A stretch of 64,000 bases of DNA from Monomorium pharaonis (taxonomy: Eukaryota > Arthropoda > Insecta > Hymenoptera > Formicidae): NCBI RefSeq assembly GCF_013373865.1, contig NC_050472.1:17940136-18004135 (forward strand). The letters are read 5' to 3'. Below are positions 23,716 to 35,028 of the stretch, piece by piece. Each line of letters begins with the position of its first letter. Position 1 is the first letter of the stretch. Below the pieces are notes generated by a model. It was given only the letters and a program-made list of their open reading frames with translations, had not been told where the DNA came from and did no database searches. The position numbers and the translations under genes were made by a program.

Positions 23716-23932
23716 AAAACGGCTAAATGTTGCATCCTATCCTTTTGCCTATGTATTCTCCTAATGGAGTACTATACTACAAAAAGGTCGTTCAAATCGG
23801 CGACTCCAAGTTCGCGCCTTCTCCTTGTCAGTTCAATTCGTGCTCCCTGTAAACAAGCACTATGTCAAACATTTTCAGACGCTCTGTATATACTGTATAT
23901 ATATAATTATATATATATATATATATATATAT

Positions 23933-25640
23933 TGTGACGTGGTAGCTCAGCTGCCACGAGTAGCAGCGTTCCTCCCCCGTCACAGGCTGCGAATTCGCGC
24001 CGTACGGGGAAAATAGGCGAGAGGCGAGAGGGGATCTCCATGGGGAACCGCGACAGATCTAGCGAGCGTAGCATTAATTTCTTATATTTTTGATTTCTTT
24101 GCGCGGCGGCCGTCTTCCGATGGGATGCGACGAGAGAGAGCGAGAGAGGAGGAGAGAGAGCGACGACGATGCGGGGAAGGAGGAAGGACGCCACCGGTGC
24201 CCGGGAGAGACGAGCACGCGGCCCGCACGGGGATTCGGCGTGGCCCTGGGAGGGCCACGGCCGGAGCCTAAAGCGGCGGTGCCCGCCGACACCACAACGG
24301 GACTTCCCGAAGGGCTGTGGAGGAGCCCGGATGGGATAAAACGCATCGAGGAAGGCGTCGAGCCCTCTCACGAGGAACGGAGGTCCCCGCGTGCGCTGCC
24401 CCGGCTCGGGGAATGGCCCAGCGGGAGAAGGAAAATTTCGCGGGGGCCTGCGAGGCCCCCGGAAGGATTACGGCGCGCACGTCCCTGCGTACGCAGGACT
24501 GCGTGCCTTGCAGCAATTGGGTCGCGGCGCGGAAACAATGCGCATGACTGGACGGGGGGTCGCGGCGTCGATCCGGGATCGACCGCGATCCACCCTGCTT
24601 TTGCGTGCGAGCGGCCCTACCGTGAAGTCGCGTGTCGTGTCCCTTAACCAGATTATCGGTGTGGCTGGTGCGAGGCCTCAATCCGGGAAAAGGGACGAGC
24701 CTGGAGACGAGGGAGGACGTCGCCAGGACATTATCGGTGAGGTGGCCTGTCCAGATAAGTTACTGTGAGCGGTTGCCGGCCGGCGAGGTGTTCCCGGGCC
24801 CGTTCTGCATCCGCTTTTGTGTTGGTGCGTGACTCGCGTGGACCGCAGGGCGGTCATACGTTCGTGTCAGTAATTGGGAATATATCGGATGCAAGCGGGC
24901 GGGACGCCGAGGCGCCGAGCCACGGGGAGGACGATCGTGAAGACGCGTGGGTTCCGTCGGAGATTCCCCTCGACCGTGCGCGCCGCAAAGCCCTCGCGCG
25001 AGCGAGTATCGCGTCGCGAGTAGCGGGTGGACGGGACTTCCGGTTTCGCGACGGTGTGTAGTGCGGTAGCGGCCGGCGATTATTGTGTGACCCCCGCGAG
25101 ACACGTGGTCGCGTTCTCTAGTTGCCGGGAGTGTCGGCACGTTCGAACGTCCGGAATTCATGTGCGCGGAAGATTCCATCGTCTGTCCTTGTCGGCCGCG
25201 TGCCTACCGCGGGAGCTTCCCGCGTATCGTTCGCGTTTCTGTTTGGTTTGCCTCGCGCCGGGGCGCCGCATTGTCGGAACGCCGCATGCCGCGTCCCGCG
25301 ATATTATTGTTTTCGCCTGATTATTAATTTTTAATAAAGATCGTTATCTGCTAAATTCCGAGCCTAATTTTTTGGTGTGTCGTCCGCCACTTCGTGTTAC
25401 CGCATTCGCCTGCTCCCTTACGATTCACCCCGCCCCTCTACCGTTAGGCAGAGCTGGTCGAGATTGTCGCGCGAGGATCGAGGACACCTTGGCGTAACGA
25501 TTTTCGCGAACTGACGCGTCGTCGAGCGCGTCTGGCGGCCGAGATTCGAGCGCGACAAACACGGCATCGGGGGTACCGGTTACCCTATCGGTCTCGCTGC
25601 TTTTTGCTCGCGGCTTTCCCGGTCAGGAAAAGTCGTGACA
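23933..25640 (+). mobile_element. Solo LTR, about 1.7 kb, GC-rich
   Basis: It starts TGTGACGTGG and ends AGTCGTGACA inside an (AT)n tract, with ATAT on both sides, so the duplication is compatible but ambiguous. It is strikingly GC- and CpG-rich compared with flanking DNA. A TTAATAAAGATC poly(A) signal near 25,333 gives it U3-R-U5 polarity on the plus strand. No internal retrotransposon region or second LTR adjoins, so it is a solo LTR. The long overlapping frames at 24,090-24,770 on both strands are typical of GC-rich DNA without selection. Confidence 0.75.
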
Positions 25641-25764
25641 ATATATAATAATATAATTTTATAATTTATTTAATCGACACAAATAAAAAGATTGAGCTCA
25701 ATATATGTATAATTAAAATACAATAATCACTACGTAAAAAATAAGCGGCAAAATATATGTTGTT

Positions 25765-26116
25765 GACGGTCACATCCAAAACCGCACGACACTGAATCAT
25801 AATATTTTTGAGTAAAAATAACATCCAGGTTAACGGTCACACTCAACTGACATTTAAATATTTGACGGTGACAGCAAAAATGAAGGTTACACCCAACTAT
25901 TTGAGGGTGACACCAAAAATCATATCCAAGTTGACGGTTACATCCAACCGACGCTCATTTATTTGACAGTAACACCGAAAATAACACCAAAAATGAAGGT
26001 TACACTCAACTATTTCAAGGTAACACTCGAAATAACACCATAATTGATGATAAACCTTCAATTAACACCCAAATTGACGGTTAACACCCAAAATTTCGGT
26101 GTATTTTTTGTAAGGG
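25765..26116. mobile_element. End of a CCCTTAC-ended insertion (right copy of the pair)
   Basis: It consists of short degenerate repeats related to GGTTACACCCAACT, GGTGACACCAAAAAT and TTGACGGTTACA, and ends TATTTTTTGTAAGGG. The transposase coding sequence resumes immediately at 26,117. Seen from the coding strand this is the 3' end of an insertion, and its partner end is at 51,940-52,213. The subterminal repeats resemble the internal repeats of foldback elements. Confidence 0.6.
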
Positions 26117-27038
26117 AACAGAGACAACGATTTTTGGCAAAAAAAATGTTGCCTTTTTTAACACGTTTTTATTATGACTGTATGCTTCCTGAAATTTTGG
26201 ACAGTCGGTATAATAGACATATGCCCATCAGAGAACCAAAATATATATTAGAAGCAAAAGAAAAGTTGTCCAAAAATCTAAATAATAATAACACTAAGCG
26301 GCAACATACAACGATGGTATCAGTCAATAAAGAAAAAAAAAACATTACGCACAATATAGAAATAAAAAATAATATTTTAATAAAAAGCAGTACTTCTGTT
26401 CCTAGTGTTGCGACAGAAGAAGACGACTGTATTATAATCAATGAAATAACTGATTATATTCTGACAGATAATAAAATGGCAAGTCGTAGAAGAGTCTTAG
26501 ATGGTCGTGAGATATCTCTTTCTTCGGTGAAAAACAATGTCTTGCCTAAAAATAATCTATTGAATGATGATTCATTAGATCTATTCTTACGCGTTGTGAC
26601 AGAAACGTCTTGTTTCGAAACATAAAGCGTACATTACATGTAGAATTTCCACAATTAATTACAGCCACTTTTAGAAAAAGTGTACAAATAATAAGAGGCA
26701 ATTGTACTAATCACTGGCGTTGTATATTTTTTGATTGAATCAAACTGTACGTATAGGACAGCATACCAGGCTGTACATACGATAAAATAGCGTCAAAAGA
26801 AAAAGAATATATAAGCGCTCGTTTTCCACAAGTACTACCAACCGACATAAGCTTTAAAAAAGTTCAAATGCAACCGAATGGAACATCTTGTGGAATATAT
26901 GCTGCTGCTTTTGCAACGGATATAGTTTTAAATAAAAATCCTTGCAATGAAACGTATTCGAATGACGTTGAATGTATAAGACGACATTTTGTCAGTATCG
27001 TAGAAAACTGTAAACTCTTGCCTTTTCCAAGACAATAA
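26117..27038 (+). pseudogene. 3' part of Mutator-like element: PDDEXK C-terminus and Ulp1 protease
   Basis: The segment reading FLTRFYYDCMLPEILDSRYN looks like the continuation of the nuclease half at 52,214-54,573. Downstream, after a frameshift near 26,620, there is an Ulp1-type (C48) cysteine protease domain. It has NHWRCIFFD (catalytic His before Trp), a DSIPG segment (Asp), and MQPNGTSCGIYAAAF (Gln and Cys), ending LLPFPRQ and TAA at 27,038. Two in-frame stops lie between the His and Asp motifs. An A-run near 26,139-26,146 appears one base short. In families with this architecture the protease follows the nuclease. The copy is dead. Confidence 0.75.
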
Positions 27039-27346
27039 CAATTCTTTGAATGAGAGATAATATTATTTCAAAGAATATTGTAATTATATCGTTTTGTAGA
27101 AATTTTATTGGTCATAGAAAACATGTATGACCGAACTGTCGAAAAAAAAGTGCGTGAGAAAAACATATAATTTATACGTGTTATTATTGCTACGGCAACA
27201 AATGTTCAAATAAGAAATAATTACGTTTACCTATCTTGTAGACAAACGTAAATCATAACGGAGGAACGATGAAAAATTTTGTGATTGCGTTTCACGGGAA
27301 TGGACGGTGGAGGGGCCTATTCTATATTGTAAAAAAGTGCATGTAT

Positions 27347-27349
27347 GTA

Positions 27350-27424
<75 letters not shown>
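27347..27424. repeat. (GT)n microsatellite
   Basis: About 35 GT units ending in GCGCGCG. The open frame across it (VCVCV) is an artefact. The purity suggests recent expansion. Confidence 0.95.
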
Positions 27425-27425
<1 letters not shown>

Positions 27426-27477
27426 CAGGTATCAGCAGTAATAGTGTCCCTTGCCAAATTTCACTTTCTTTTCTTGC

Positions 27478-28712
27478 TAAGGATGTAAGGATGAAGTCCC
27501 ATGAAGCGGATTACGTGGAAGCGGAACAAGTGGATTACCAATCACGCGGATTATTCTGATAGAACCCCAGCTAGCCAGGCCTGTTAAAATCACATATCGT
27601 GAAAGCTTTACAGCAAGGATTGTTTCAATTTTGACAACAATTTTATGACAAGTAATTGTCTGTTGCTTTGTTTTCTAAAAGTTTCGAGCAAATTTACGGC
27701 AAAAGTTTTCATCACACGATGCTGCAAATAACAGAGAAAGACTTGTACATAAATATTACGTATAGAAATTACAAGATTTGTTCCGACACGATAAAATGCA
27801 AAATTTAAGCAAATAACAGAGCAAACCTTGCTACACGACATGACAATAAATTTATGGCAGAAACAGGAAATCTTGTTAAGCACAGAATAACGGCAAATTA
27901 GTAGCAAGAACAAAATAAAACTTGCCGAGCATACTTTCGCAACAAAATTGCGATAAGGTGTGTCCGTAAACAGCTTAGTTTTTGTTGGCAAGACTTGTCG
28001 CAAATAGTATGACGCACATTTTATGCAAATGACAGGGTTACATTATCGGGTTTTAAACTTTATTTCTGACTTTACTATCTATCTCGAGATGGCGCATTTC
28101 TCGTGAAAAAGATTTACCTACTGGATTAATAAAAGGGGCTCGTCGAGAACAGAGAACCAAGTACGATTGCACCATTCACATTTGATATTGGACTAATCAG
28201 TCTAATATTTCAGTCTAATAATCATTTTTGTTGATCTAAATTTCGACAATATTTGTCCTGTTCTTGCCACAAATTTGCTATCATATTGTGCATAGCAAGG
28301 TTTGCCTTGTTTTTGCCACAAATTTGCTATCATGCTATGTACAGCAAGGTTTGCTCTATTCTTGCCACAAATTTGCTATCATATTGTGTACAGCAAGGTT
28401 TGCCTTGTTCTTGCTGCAAATTTGTTGTTATGCTTTACTAGTAAATTTTACCCTGCTATTTGCATAAAATATGCGTCATACTATTTACAACAAGCCTTGC
28501 CAGCAAAAGCTAAGCTTAATGCGGACACACCTTGTCGTAATTTTGTTGCAAAGGTTTGCTCGAGTTTGCGGCAAACTTCGCGCAAAGTTTGCGTCATTTT
28601 GCTAGCTGGAACTCTTTCAAAGATTCCATCGAAACGGATTCGTCGAAACAATCTTGTGATTGGTGATCCGTTCGTTCCGCTTCCGCATAATCCGCTCCAT
28701 GGGACTCCACTT
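27478..28712. mobile_element. Foldback element with CAAATTTG-type internal repeats
   Basis: The outer arms pair: the left carries AGTCCCATGAAGCGGATTAC and CCAATCAC, the right the complementary GTGATTGG and CATGGGACT. Further in, GACAGGGTTA near 28,033 pairs with TACCCTGCTATTTGC near 28,450. The right inner half holds about 3.7 tandem units of 48 bp (28,262-28,440) containing GCCACAAATTTGCTATCAT. There is no transposase gene. The frames at 28,253-28,796 and 27,608-28,003 are repeats read through. Confidence 0.7.
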
Positions 28713-28752
28713 TTATATTCCAATTATGCTGAGAGCTGTGTAATGAAGTTTG

Positions 28753-28905
28753 GTAAGGCCGGATCTATAATAGGTGTAGTAAACCTTATGCCATAAGAAA
28801 TTGACCAATTATAATCGAATATGAGAAGAATAATCGAATATAATTGGTTAATTCCTTATGGCATAAGACCATTACTACACTATTGTAAATCCGGGCTAAG
28901 AGACA
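28753..28905. mobile_element. MITE, about 150-bp hairpin
   Basis: The left arm has GTGTAGTAA and CCTTATGCCATAAG. The right arm has their complements CTTATGGCATAAG and TTACTACAC. A 20-bp inner palindrome around ATAATCGAATAT completes the hairpin. Confidence 0.7.
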
Positions 28906-29017
28906 CTGGCATTTCTGCCGGACAGTGTCCACTGAGAAAAAAGAAAGTTCCTTAAGCTAATTTGTGCATTTAGTTATCACGTTGCTAGAGAGACGACGTG
29001 GTCAGTGGCGTTTATTA

Positions 29018-29172
29018 AGGGTCAATTTCGTATTTCTGAAGTAATAATAATTTGAAAAGTGAGCAACAGTGATTGGTGTATATCGTTAATCCTAAAAGTA
29101 TATACCAATCAGTAAACAGTGCGGCTCATATTTTCACATTTTCACTTTCTTTAGAAATACGTAATCGACCCC
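29018..29172. mobile_element. MITE, about 155-bp hairpin
   Basis: GGGTCAATTTCGTATTTCTGAAG pairs with TTTAGAAATACGTAATCGACCC with a few mismatches. An inner palindrome (TGATTGGTGTATA / TATACCAATCA) completes the fold. Confidence 0.7.
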
Positions 29173-29602
29173 TGCAATTTCGGTAGTACGTATACGCGCG
29201 TATGCGCTAGTTACGTATGCGCGTTGGTAGCGGTAATAATGCGGTGTTCGGAACCGCGGCGGTGTCGCGACGGCGCGTTGGTGCGAAGCGGCCTTAAGGC
29301 CCGACGGTAGCGGCGCTGTAGTACGCGCAGTGACGGCTCTTGGCGGGCTCGTGTTTACCTCAGCTATCTGCGGCGATCAGCTGTTTGCTGCGATCAGTTT
29401 GCGCGTCCATCCCGCGACGATGGTTATCCGTGGAGTCGGTTTCCCCTCAATTCGAATCGTCCCCGAAGACGGTGTTTGGAGTATGCCCGCTCAGTGCGCG
29501 GACCGGGAGTCGGGTCGTGAATGGGGACGATTGGTTACCGTTCAATACGCGCAATTGCTATCTAACAATACGTGATTTATGTGATATATCATGTAAATAA
29601 AG
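29173..29602 (+). other. CpG-rich unit with poly(A) signal, possible short gene or LTR piece
   Basis: A CpG-rich island (29,190-29,560) contains repeated TACGCGCG and GCGGCG motifs. It is followed by an AT-rich tail with AATAAA at about 29,596. Open frames of 80-86 codons overlap in two phases, neither with a recognised domain or a convincing ATG. The unit could be the 3' end of a transcript, a promoter-first-exon block or an unrecognised LTR fragment. I cannot choose. Confidence 0.3.
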
Positions 29603-29755
29603 ATAGTAATTGTAAATTTGTAAGTGTAATTTTGTTTTAATTGCAAATTGTGTAATTGTAAAAAGAAATGGCCATGTAAGATTATTGCAACAAGAGTAGA
29701 TGTCAAATTTTTTACTCTATTTCTTAAATTTCCTCATTTATTGAAGTAATGTGGT

Positions 29756-29870
29756 GATGGTGGTGGTGGTGGTGGTGGTGGCGGTGGCGGTGGCGACGGC
29801 GGCGGCGGTGGTGGTGGTGGTGGTGGTGGTGGTGGTGGTGGTGGTGGTGGTGGTGGTGGTGGTGGTGGTT
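29756..29870. repeat. (GGT)n trinucleotide repeat
   Basis: About 38 units of GGT/GGC, encoding poly-Thr/Ala on the minus strand. The frame at 29,738-30,007 is a consequence. Confidence 0.95.
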
Positions 29871-30224
29871 TCGTCGATTAACATTTCGTCGATATGACAG
29901 GTTTCATAACCTGTCAAATAGTGAACTTTAACAATTAATATCTCGTCTCGCGGGGCAGAGCGACACTTTTTTTGCCAGATTCGTGTTCTACGCATCGAAA
30001 TATACAAAATAGTGAAATTGCAGCCAAATCGGTGAAAAAGTCCTTCTCCTCGATAATTAACAATATTTATTAAATAATTTTAAACGGCACGATAAATAAG
30101 ATATTAGATGAAACTCTATTTTGATATTAAATGATGCAAAATCACGTGTTGCGCCAATAATCTTATCGACCTTTCCAATTTATATATGTATAAAGTGAAT
30201 TTGCCCATACAGCACAAAGCTCTG

Positions 30225-30540
30225 ATTAAGCTCCCAGGGAATTCATTTTGCTGAGCTCCCGAGAAGCTTACAAAATTCGACAAAACAAGCTCCCAGGGAG
30301 TTCGTTTTGCTGAGTTTCCGAGAACCTTACAAAATTCGACAAAACAACCTTCCAGGGAGTTCATTTTGCTGAGCTCCCGAGAAGCTTACAAAATTCGACA
30401 AAACAAGCTCCCAGGGAGTTCATTTTGCTGAGCTCCCGGGGAGCTTACAAAATTCGACAAAACAAGCTCCCAGGGAGTTCATTTTGCTGAGCTCCCGAGA
30501 AGTTTACAAAATTCGACAAAACAAACTCCCAGAGATTGAA
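30225..30540. repeat. Tandem repeat, five units of about 60 bp
   Basis: Each unit contains CAAGCTCCCAGGGAGTTCA, TTTTGCTGAGCTCCCGAG and CTTACAAAATTCGACAAAA. Units differ by a few substitutions. The repeats are contiguous, with no unique spacers, so this is a satellite-like array and not CRISPR. Confidence 0.9.
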
Positions 30541-30809
30541 CATATCGGGTAAATTAATGTACTGTATGTATAGTCATATAGCTGCGAGTAGTTCGCAAGA
30601 TCGCCACTAGGCGAAAGCACGGCGCTCCTCCTCGTGAGAAAATTTACTCCAAAAGGCTTATAAAAGAAAACCATCATTCACGACTTACCTAGCAGTTAGT
30701 ACTTCACTAGCAGCAAAGTGTAGTATATATTGTTTTTGTTACACGAAGAGAGTTCGTGGGCCTTCGCAACTCAGAGAGAGCTTCCGAAAATTGAGAAAAT
30801 ATAAAAATA

Positions 30810-31320
30810 AAATTTTTTCCGGCAGCTCCTATGTCCGCTTTTGAGAGCTCCCTGAGAGCTTTATTTAAGCTCGCAGGGAGTTCAGAAATAATGTTTTAAA
30901 AACTCCCTGCGAGCTTCAAAATAATTCCCGTGAAGCTTCTATATAAGCTCCCTGATAGCTTTATTTAAGCTCTCAGAAAGCTCCCAAAAGCGGACATAAG
31001 AGCTCCCGGGAAGCTTATATAGAAATTTCCCGAGAATTATTTTGAAGCTCGCAGGGAGCTCTTAAAACATAATTTCTGTACTCCTTGCAAGCTTAGATAA
31101 AGCTCTCAGGAAGCTTGTATAAAAGCTTCCCAGGAATTACTTTGAAGCTCGCAGAAAGCTCTTAAAACATGATTTATAAACTCCCTGCGAGCTCAAATGA
31201 AGCTCTCAAGGAGCTCTCAAAAGCGGACATAGCAGCTCCCAAGGAGCTTCGTGCGTATTTTTTGGAAGCTTAAATGAAGCTGATGAAAAATTTTGTGAGC
31301 TCCTCGGGAGCTCCCCGTAC
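30810..31320. repeat. AGCT-rich imperfect palindromic array
   Basis: This half-kilobase is built almost entirely from AGCTCCC, GAGCTC, AAGCTT and TCGCAGGGAG words placed on both strands. AAGCGGACATA occurs around 30,973 and 31,213, and its complement TATGTCCGCTTTT at 30,829, so the region folds back on itself more than once. It shares the AGCTCCCAGGGAG core with the tandem array at 30,225-30,540. The two parts belong to one foldback or satellite family. Confidence 0.75.
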
Positions 31321-31661
31321 TGTGTGGGTGATTTATGTGTCTAATAGTTTTTAACGGATAAACAAAAATTATTTCTAATAAAAAAAATAACGCGAGTGCG
31401 AGAGAAAGAACGCCAGATCCCTTTATCAAAGAACCAGAACAGGTATTTTCTTTTAAAATTAAAATTATTGTTAACAAATTTTAATTTAATTGTTTTACTA
31501 TAATACAACGCGTGACAATTTGTAAAATAAACATACATACTTTAGCAAAAACTAAATATAAGAATTTATCATGATTTTCATGATTAATTTTTTAACATTT
31601 TTATGCGACGTCCTTTCATCAAATCGATTGTTTCGGTATTTGTTATATCATATATAATCTT

Positions 31662-31701
<40 letters not shown>

Positions 31702-32125
31702 CTTTAAAATTAATATATTGTACATATATAATAATAAACAAACAAAAATACAGGTTATTTATTTTTATCGTTATATACTGTCTTGTGGGTTATAAATTAA
31801 AAAATAAATCAGATAAATATGTATTCTATATTTTAATAAAACAATCATGAAAAATGTCTATTAGAATTCAGAATATATAAGACTATCAAAACAAACGTTA
31901 AACTCAAATTAGAAACCAAAAGCAAGAGCAAGTACACCATATGGCGAATATAACAGTCCCATTATGTTTGTATAACGAATATTTATTATATTTAAATTTT
32001 ATACATTTTATATATTTGTTTTGGATATTCTAAATAAAAGTTTATTTAACAAATATATAATAGTATTAAAATATGATAAATTAAAATATCAAATACTACT
32101 AATAAACTTATTTATTTTTTAACAT
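31321..32125. other. AT-rich sequence, no gene seen
   Basis: Contains a 30-bp (AT)n run at 31,668-31,697 and a minus-strand frame at 31,217-31,538 without a recognised product. It lies just beyond the stop codon of the tnp2 pseudogene, so it should hold the 3' end of that element. I see no CACTA-type terminus. Confidence 0.4.
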
Positions 32126-32538
32126 TTAATCAGTTTCTACTCTATTAACGATAGGTATTATGTAATGCTTATCATTTTTATAAGGAATTATAACACATTT
32201 TCGTGCAATATCTGTAGGGTAGCATGCTACAATGATCTGTCAATTGTGCTGTACATGAGTAACTAGTAGATGATACATCTCCAGTTTCACATAAAATCTC
32301 TCTAGTGAGTCGATAGGATTTTCCAATAATAACGTATTTTTGTATATTATTAATGCCAGCCACAATTGAAATACGCAATATATGTTTAATTCTTATAAAA
32401 TTACCATTAATCAGTTTAACAACACTATTATTACGCTTATACATTCTAAAATAATCGCACGTATGATAAAGAATGTTTTTATAAATAAATTGTTGGAAAC
32501 TGCAGACATTATCACACTCAATGTTCTGATTCATCAAT
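32126..32538 (-). pseudogene. C-terminal part of CACTA-type tnp2 transposase
   Basis: This continues, after removal of the insertion at 32,543-37,874, the reading frame broken at 37,878. The segment includes SFQQFIYKNILYHTCDYFRM and RNNSVVKLINGNFIRIKHIL, a C-terminal style seen in animal tnp2-like transposases. A frameshift near 32,205 leads to the last residues ending VNRVETD and TAA at 32,126. Confidence 0.75.
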
Positions 32539-33464
32539 CTTTTGTGACGTCCCCGCCAAATAATAATTTTCTGTTTCTTTTCTTTTTCCTTCTATTTTTA
32601 TTATTCACATTCTTAATTATATTATTATAATTAATTACATATTAATTAATTGTGCATTTATATAAAACTACCATTATTAATTCGCGAACAACATTACTAT
32701 TATTAATTGTATTAATATTACATATTAATTAATTATGCATTATTTTCTATTTTTATTCTCGCGTACAATTATTGTAACGCTATTATTATTTTGCGTATAA
32801 TTATATGAGTATTAAGTTGCGCCGAATATATTATTTTAAATACTACAATTCTATTATTAAGTTGTGTATGTTTTTACTATTAATATTTGTATGAACAACT
32901 AATTTGCGCATAATCCTAGCATTGTTAAGTTCTATATTATCTTATTAGCATAATTCCGCGTTATACGCGCGCTCATAGACTATATTAATCCTTATGTATG
33001 TGTTTCTAGCATAAGTATGCGACAATAGGATAGGAAATCGTAAGAACGACAAAGAAAGAAACAGCGACCGTACTGCGTCTCTACTCCCACTACTATTCCT
33101 CCTGCACACGGCGTCCGTATTCCCACCATTTCTACTTCTCGCATACGGCGTCCGTACTCCCACCATTACTATCTCTCGCATACAGCATCCGTACTCCCAC
33201 TACCACTATTTTGTAACACTCTGCTAATCCACTACACCCCCACCCTTACTGGTGCATCCCCAAAACAGCGAAGCCTCGCGCTCGAGCGTTACGCAACGAG
33301 CCGCCGAAAAAGAGACGAGGGTGGGATATGCACGAGGAAGGGTTATGCAACGATATATATTCTTATGCAAGAGGACCAGAGCCTCAGATTTAGATTGTGG
33401 AAAGAGCAGATCAGACTTAGAACAGAGTTTAGAATCGAGTCGTCTCAATCCTTCTATTTCTTCC

Positions 33465-33835
33465 ATTTCAAACTTAGATTATTTCCATTTCCAACTTAGA
33501 ATATTTCTATTTCAAACTTAGATTATTTCCATTTCCAACTTAGAATATTTCCACTTCAAACTTAGATTATTTCCATTTCCAACTTAGAATATTTCCACTT
33601 CAAACTTAGATTATTTCCATTTCCAACTTAGAATATTTCTATTTCAAACTTAGATTATTTCCATTTCAAACTTAGAATATTTTCCATTTCGAACTTAGAA
33701 TATTTCATTCTTTACTATTTCAAACTTAGAATATTTTCATTCTTTACTATTTCGAACTTAGAATATTTCTATTACAAACTTAGAATATTTTCACTCTTTA
33801 CCTTAGAATACTTCCATTCCGAACTTAGAATATTA
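33465..33835. repeat. Minisatellite, units of about 22 bp
   Basis: Around 15 units alternate AACTTAGATTATTTCC and AACTTAGAATATTTCC. The copy at 12,205-12,319 has only four or five. It lies downstream of the family-B TATA box, within what would be the transcribed leader. Confidence 0.9.
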
Positions 33836-34260
33836 CTTTTGCGTATGTTTAGAATACTTACTAGCGATCACTGATAATAACCGACGTTTTTATATTCAAA
33901 TACCAATAACACCGCGCTGTAAATCCTGTGTTTCAATAATTTAATTGTAAATTTAAGATCGTAAATATACTGAATATTTAGTGAAACTCTTATTTCCTTT
34001 TATTCCAACAATTACCTTTCCTCTCATTCGAATTCGTGATGAACATAATCTTGGATATTATAAAACAAATTAATTTCAAGTCTTTACTCGAATATACACT
34101 CGATTAATCAGAGACTGTGAGTAAGAGCCATCGGTGCGGCTGACCCGCACGGTCTGCGACGACTGTTTCAGTCCTGATTTATCGCAGGTTCATTGTTACC
34201 ATTTTAAAATAAGTACGAATTATTATTCTCTTCGCTATCATAAAAATATTTTCATCACGA

Positions 34261-34725
34261 ATGCCGAAACAGCGACGTGGCGGACGTAAATATCAAGTTC
34301 GCAGAGTTAAAGCACAATTATACCAGACATTACCTACTCACGGATTTCTCCACTACCTCGGTGTAGAAGGAGATTACGCGGTCGCGGATAAAACCGAAAC
34401 GCTCTCATCCTTGCCAGTTAGAGTCAGTGATTACAAATTAGTGCCTATCATTTTCCACGTGCCTCGCATCAGGCCGTCAGACATTCCTGCCGAAGACCCG
34501 CGCTTTGCTGCCTACACCACTCGCCCATCGACAGAGAAGGACGTCCCTGAGCACATTCCGTACAAGCTAGTACGAATCTCCGTCGGGAAGCGACCTGTCG
34601 ACGTGACACATATTTCTAAGGAGGATCCAAGGTACGAGTTCTACGCCTCCAAAAATAGGGTAAGTGCCTGGATAAATTCTCAATACCAAACAGTGAATTC
34701 GGAGTGCCTAGAATCTCGCGAAGAA
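34261..34725 (+). CDS. ORF inside the 5.3-kb insertion, basic N-terminus
   Basis: An ATG-initiated frame of 155 codons. The first 18 residues are strongly basic (MPKQRRGGRKYQVRRVK), resembling a nuclear or RNA-binding signal, followed by a Pro/Asp/Tyr-rich body. A strong donor-like GTAAGT at 34,660 falls within it, so the real product may end or splice there. AATAAA follows at 35,025. Base composition is GC-richer than the flanks, as in the gag gene. I do not recognise a family. It is probably an element-encoded accessory protein. Confidence 0.5.
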
Positions 34726-35028
34726 TAGGTCTCGCCATCTTTACGCGGCCACGTGGCTGAGCGTGCCTCGCGCCATTTTGTACGCCGCGCAACGACGCCG
34801 TCGCATCGCTCCGGCTCCCCCACTACCGCCGCTGCAGAAAGCCGCCTACTCGAGTCAAACGTCTCCCCTCTACTCAGCGCCGTGATTTCTCTAACCGCCG
34901 CGTAAAATTTAATATTTAATATGCGCCTCGCACAAATATCATGGGCGTGATTAATCGCGTTTCCCCGCGAAAGTACGAAATTCCTCTTCGTTCACGTGGA
35001 ATCACAAACGAGATAATTTCGTGCAATA

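Noticed and set aside
24090..25320. Several long overlapping frames on both strands in a GC-rich block
   Set aside because: They lie inside a TG...CA bordered solo LTR, are Arg/Pro/Gly-rich in all frames and show no domain. Long frames are expected in CpG-rich DNA.
27269..27559. 96-codon frame with a Val-Cys repeat
   Set aside because: Runs through a (GT)n microsatellite.
29738..30007. 89-codon minus-strand frame rich in Thr
   Set aside because: Translation of the (GGT)n repeat.
30225..30540. Regularly repeated units resembling a CRISPR array
   Set aside because: Units are contiguous without unique spacers, and the DNA is eukaryotic. It is a tandem satellite.
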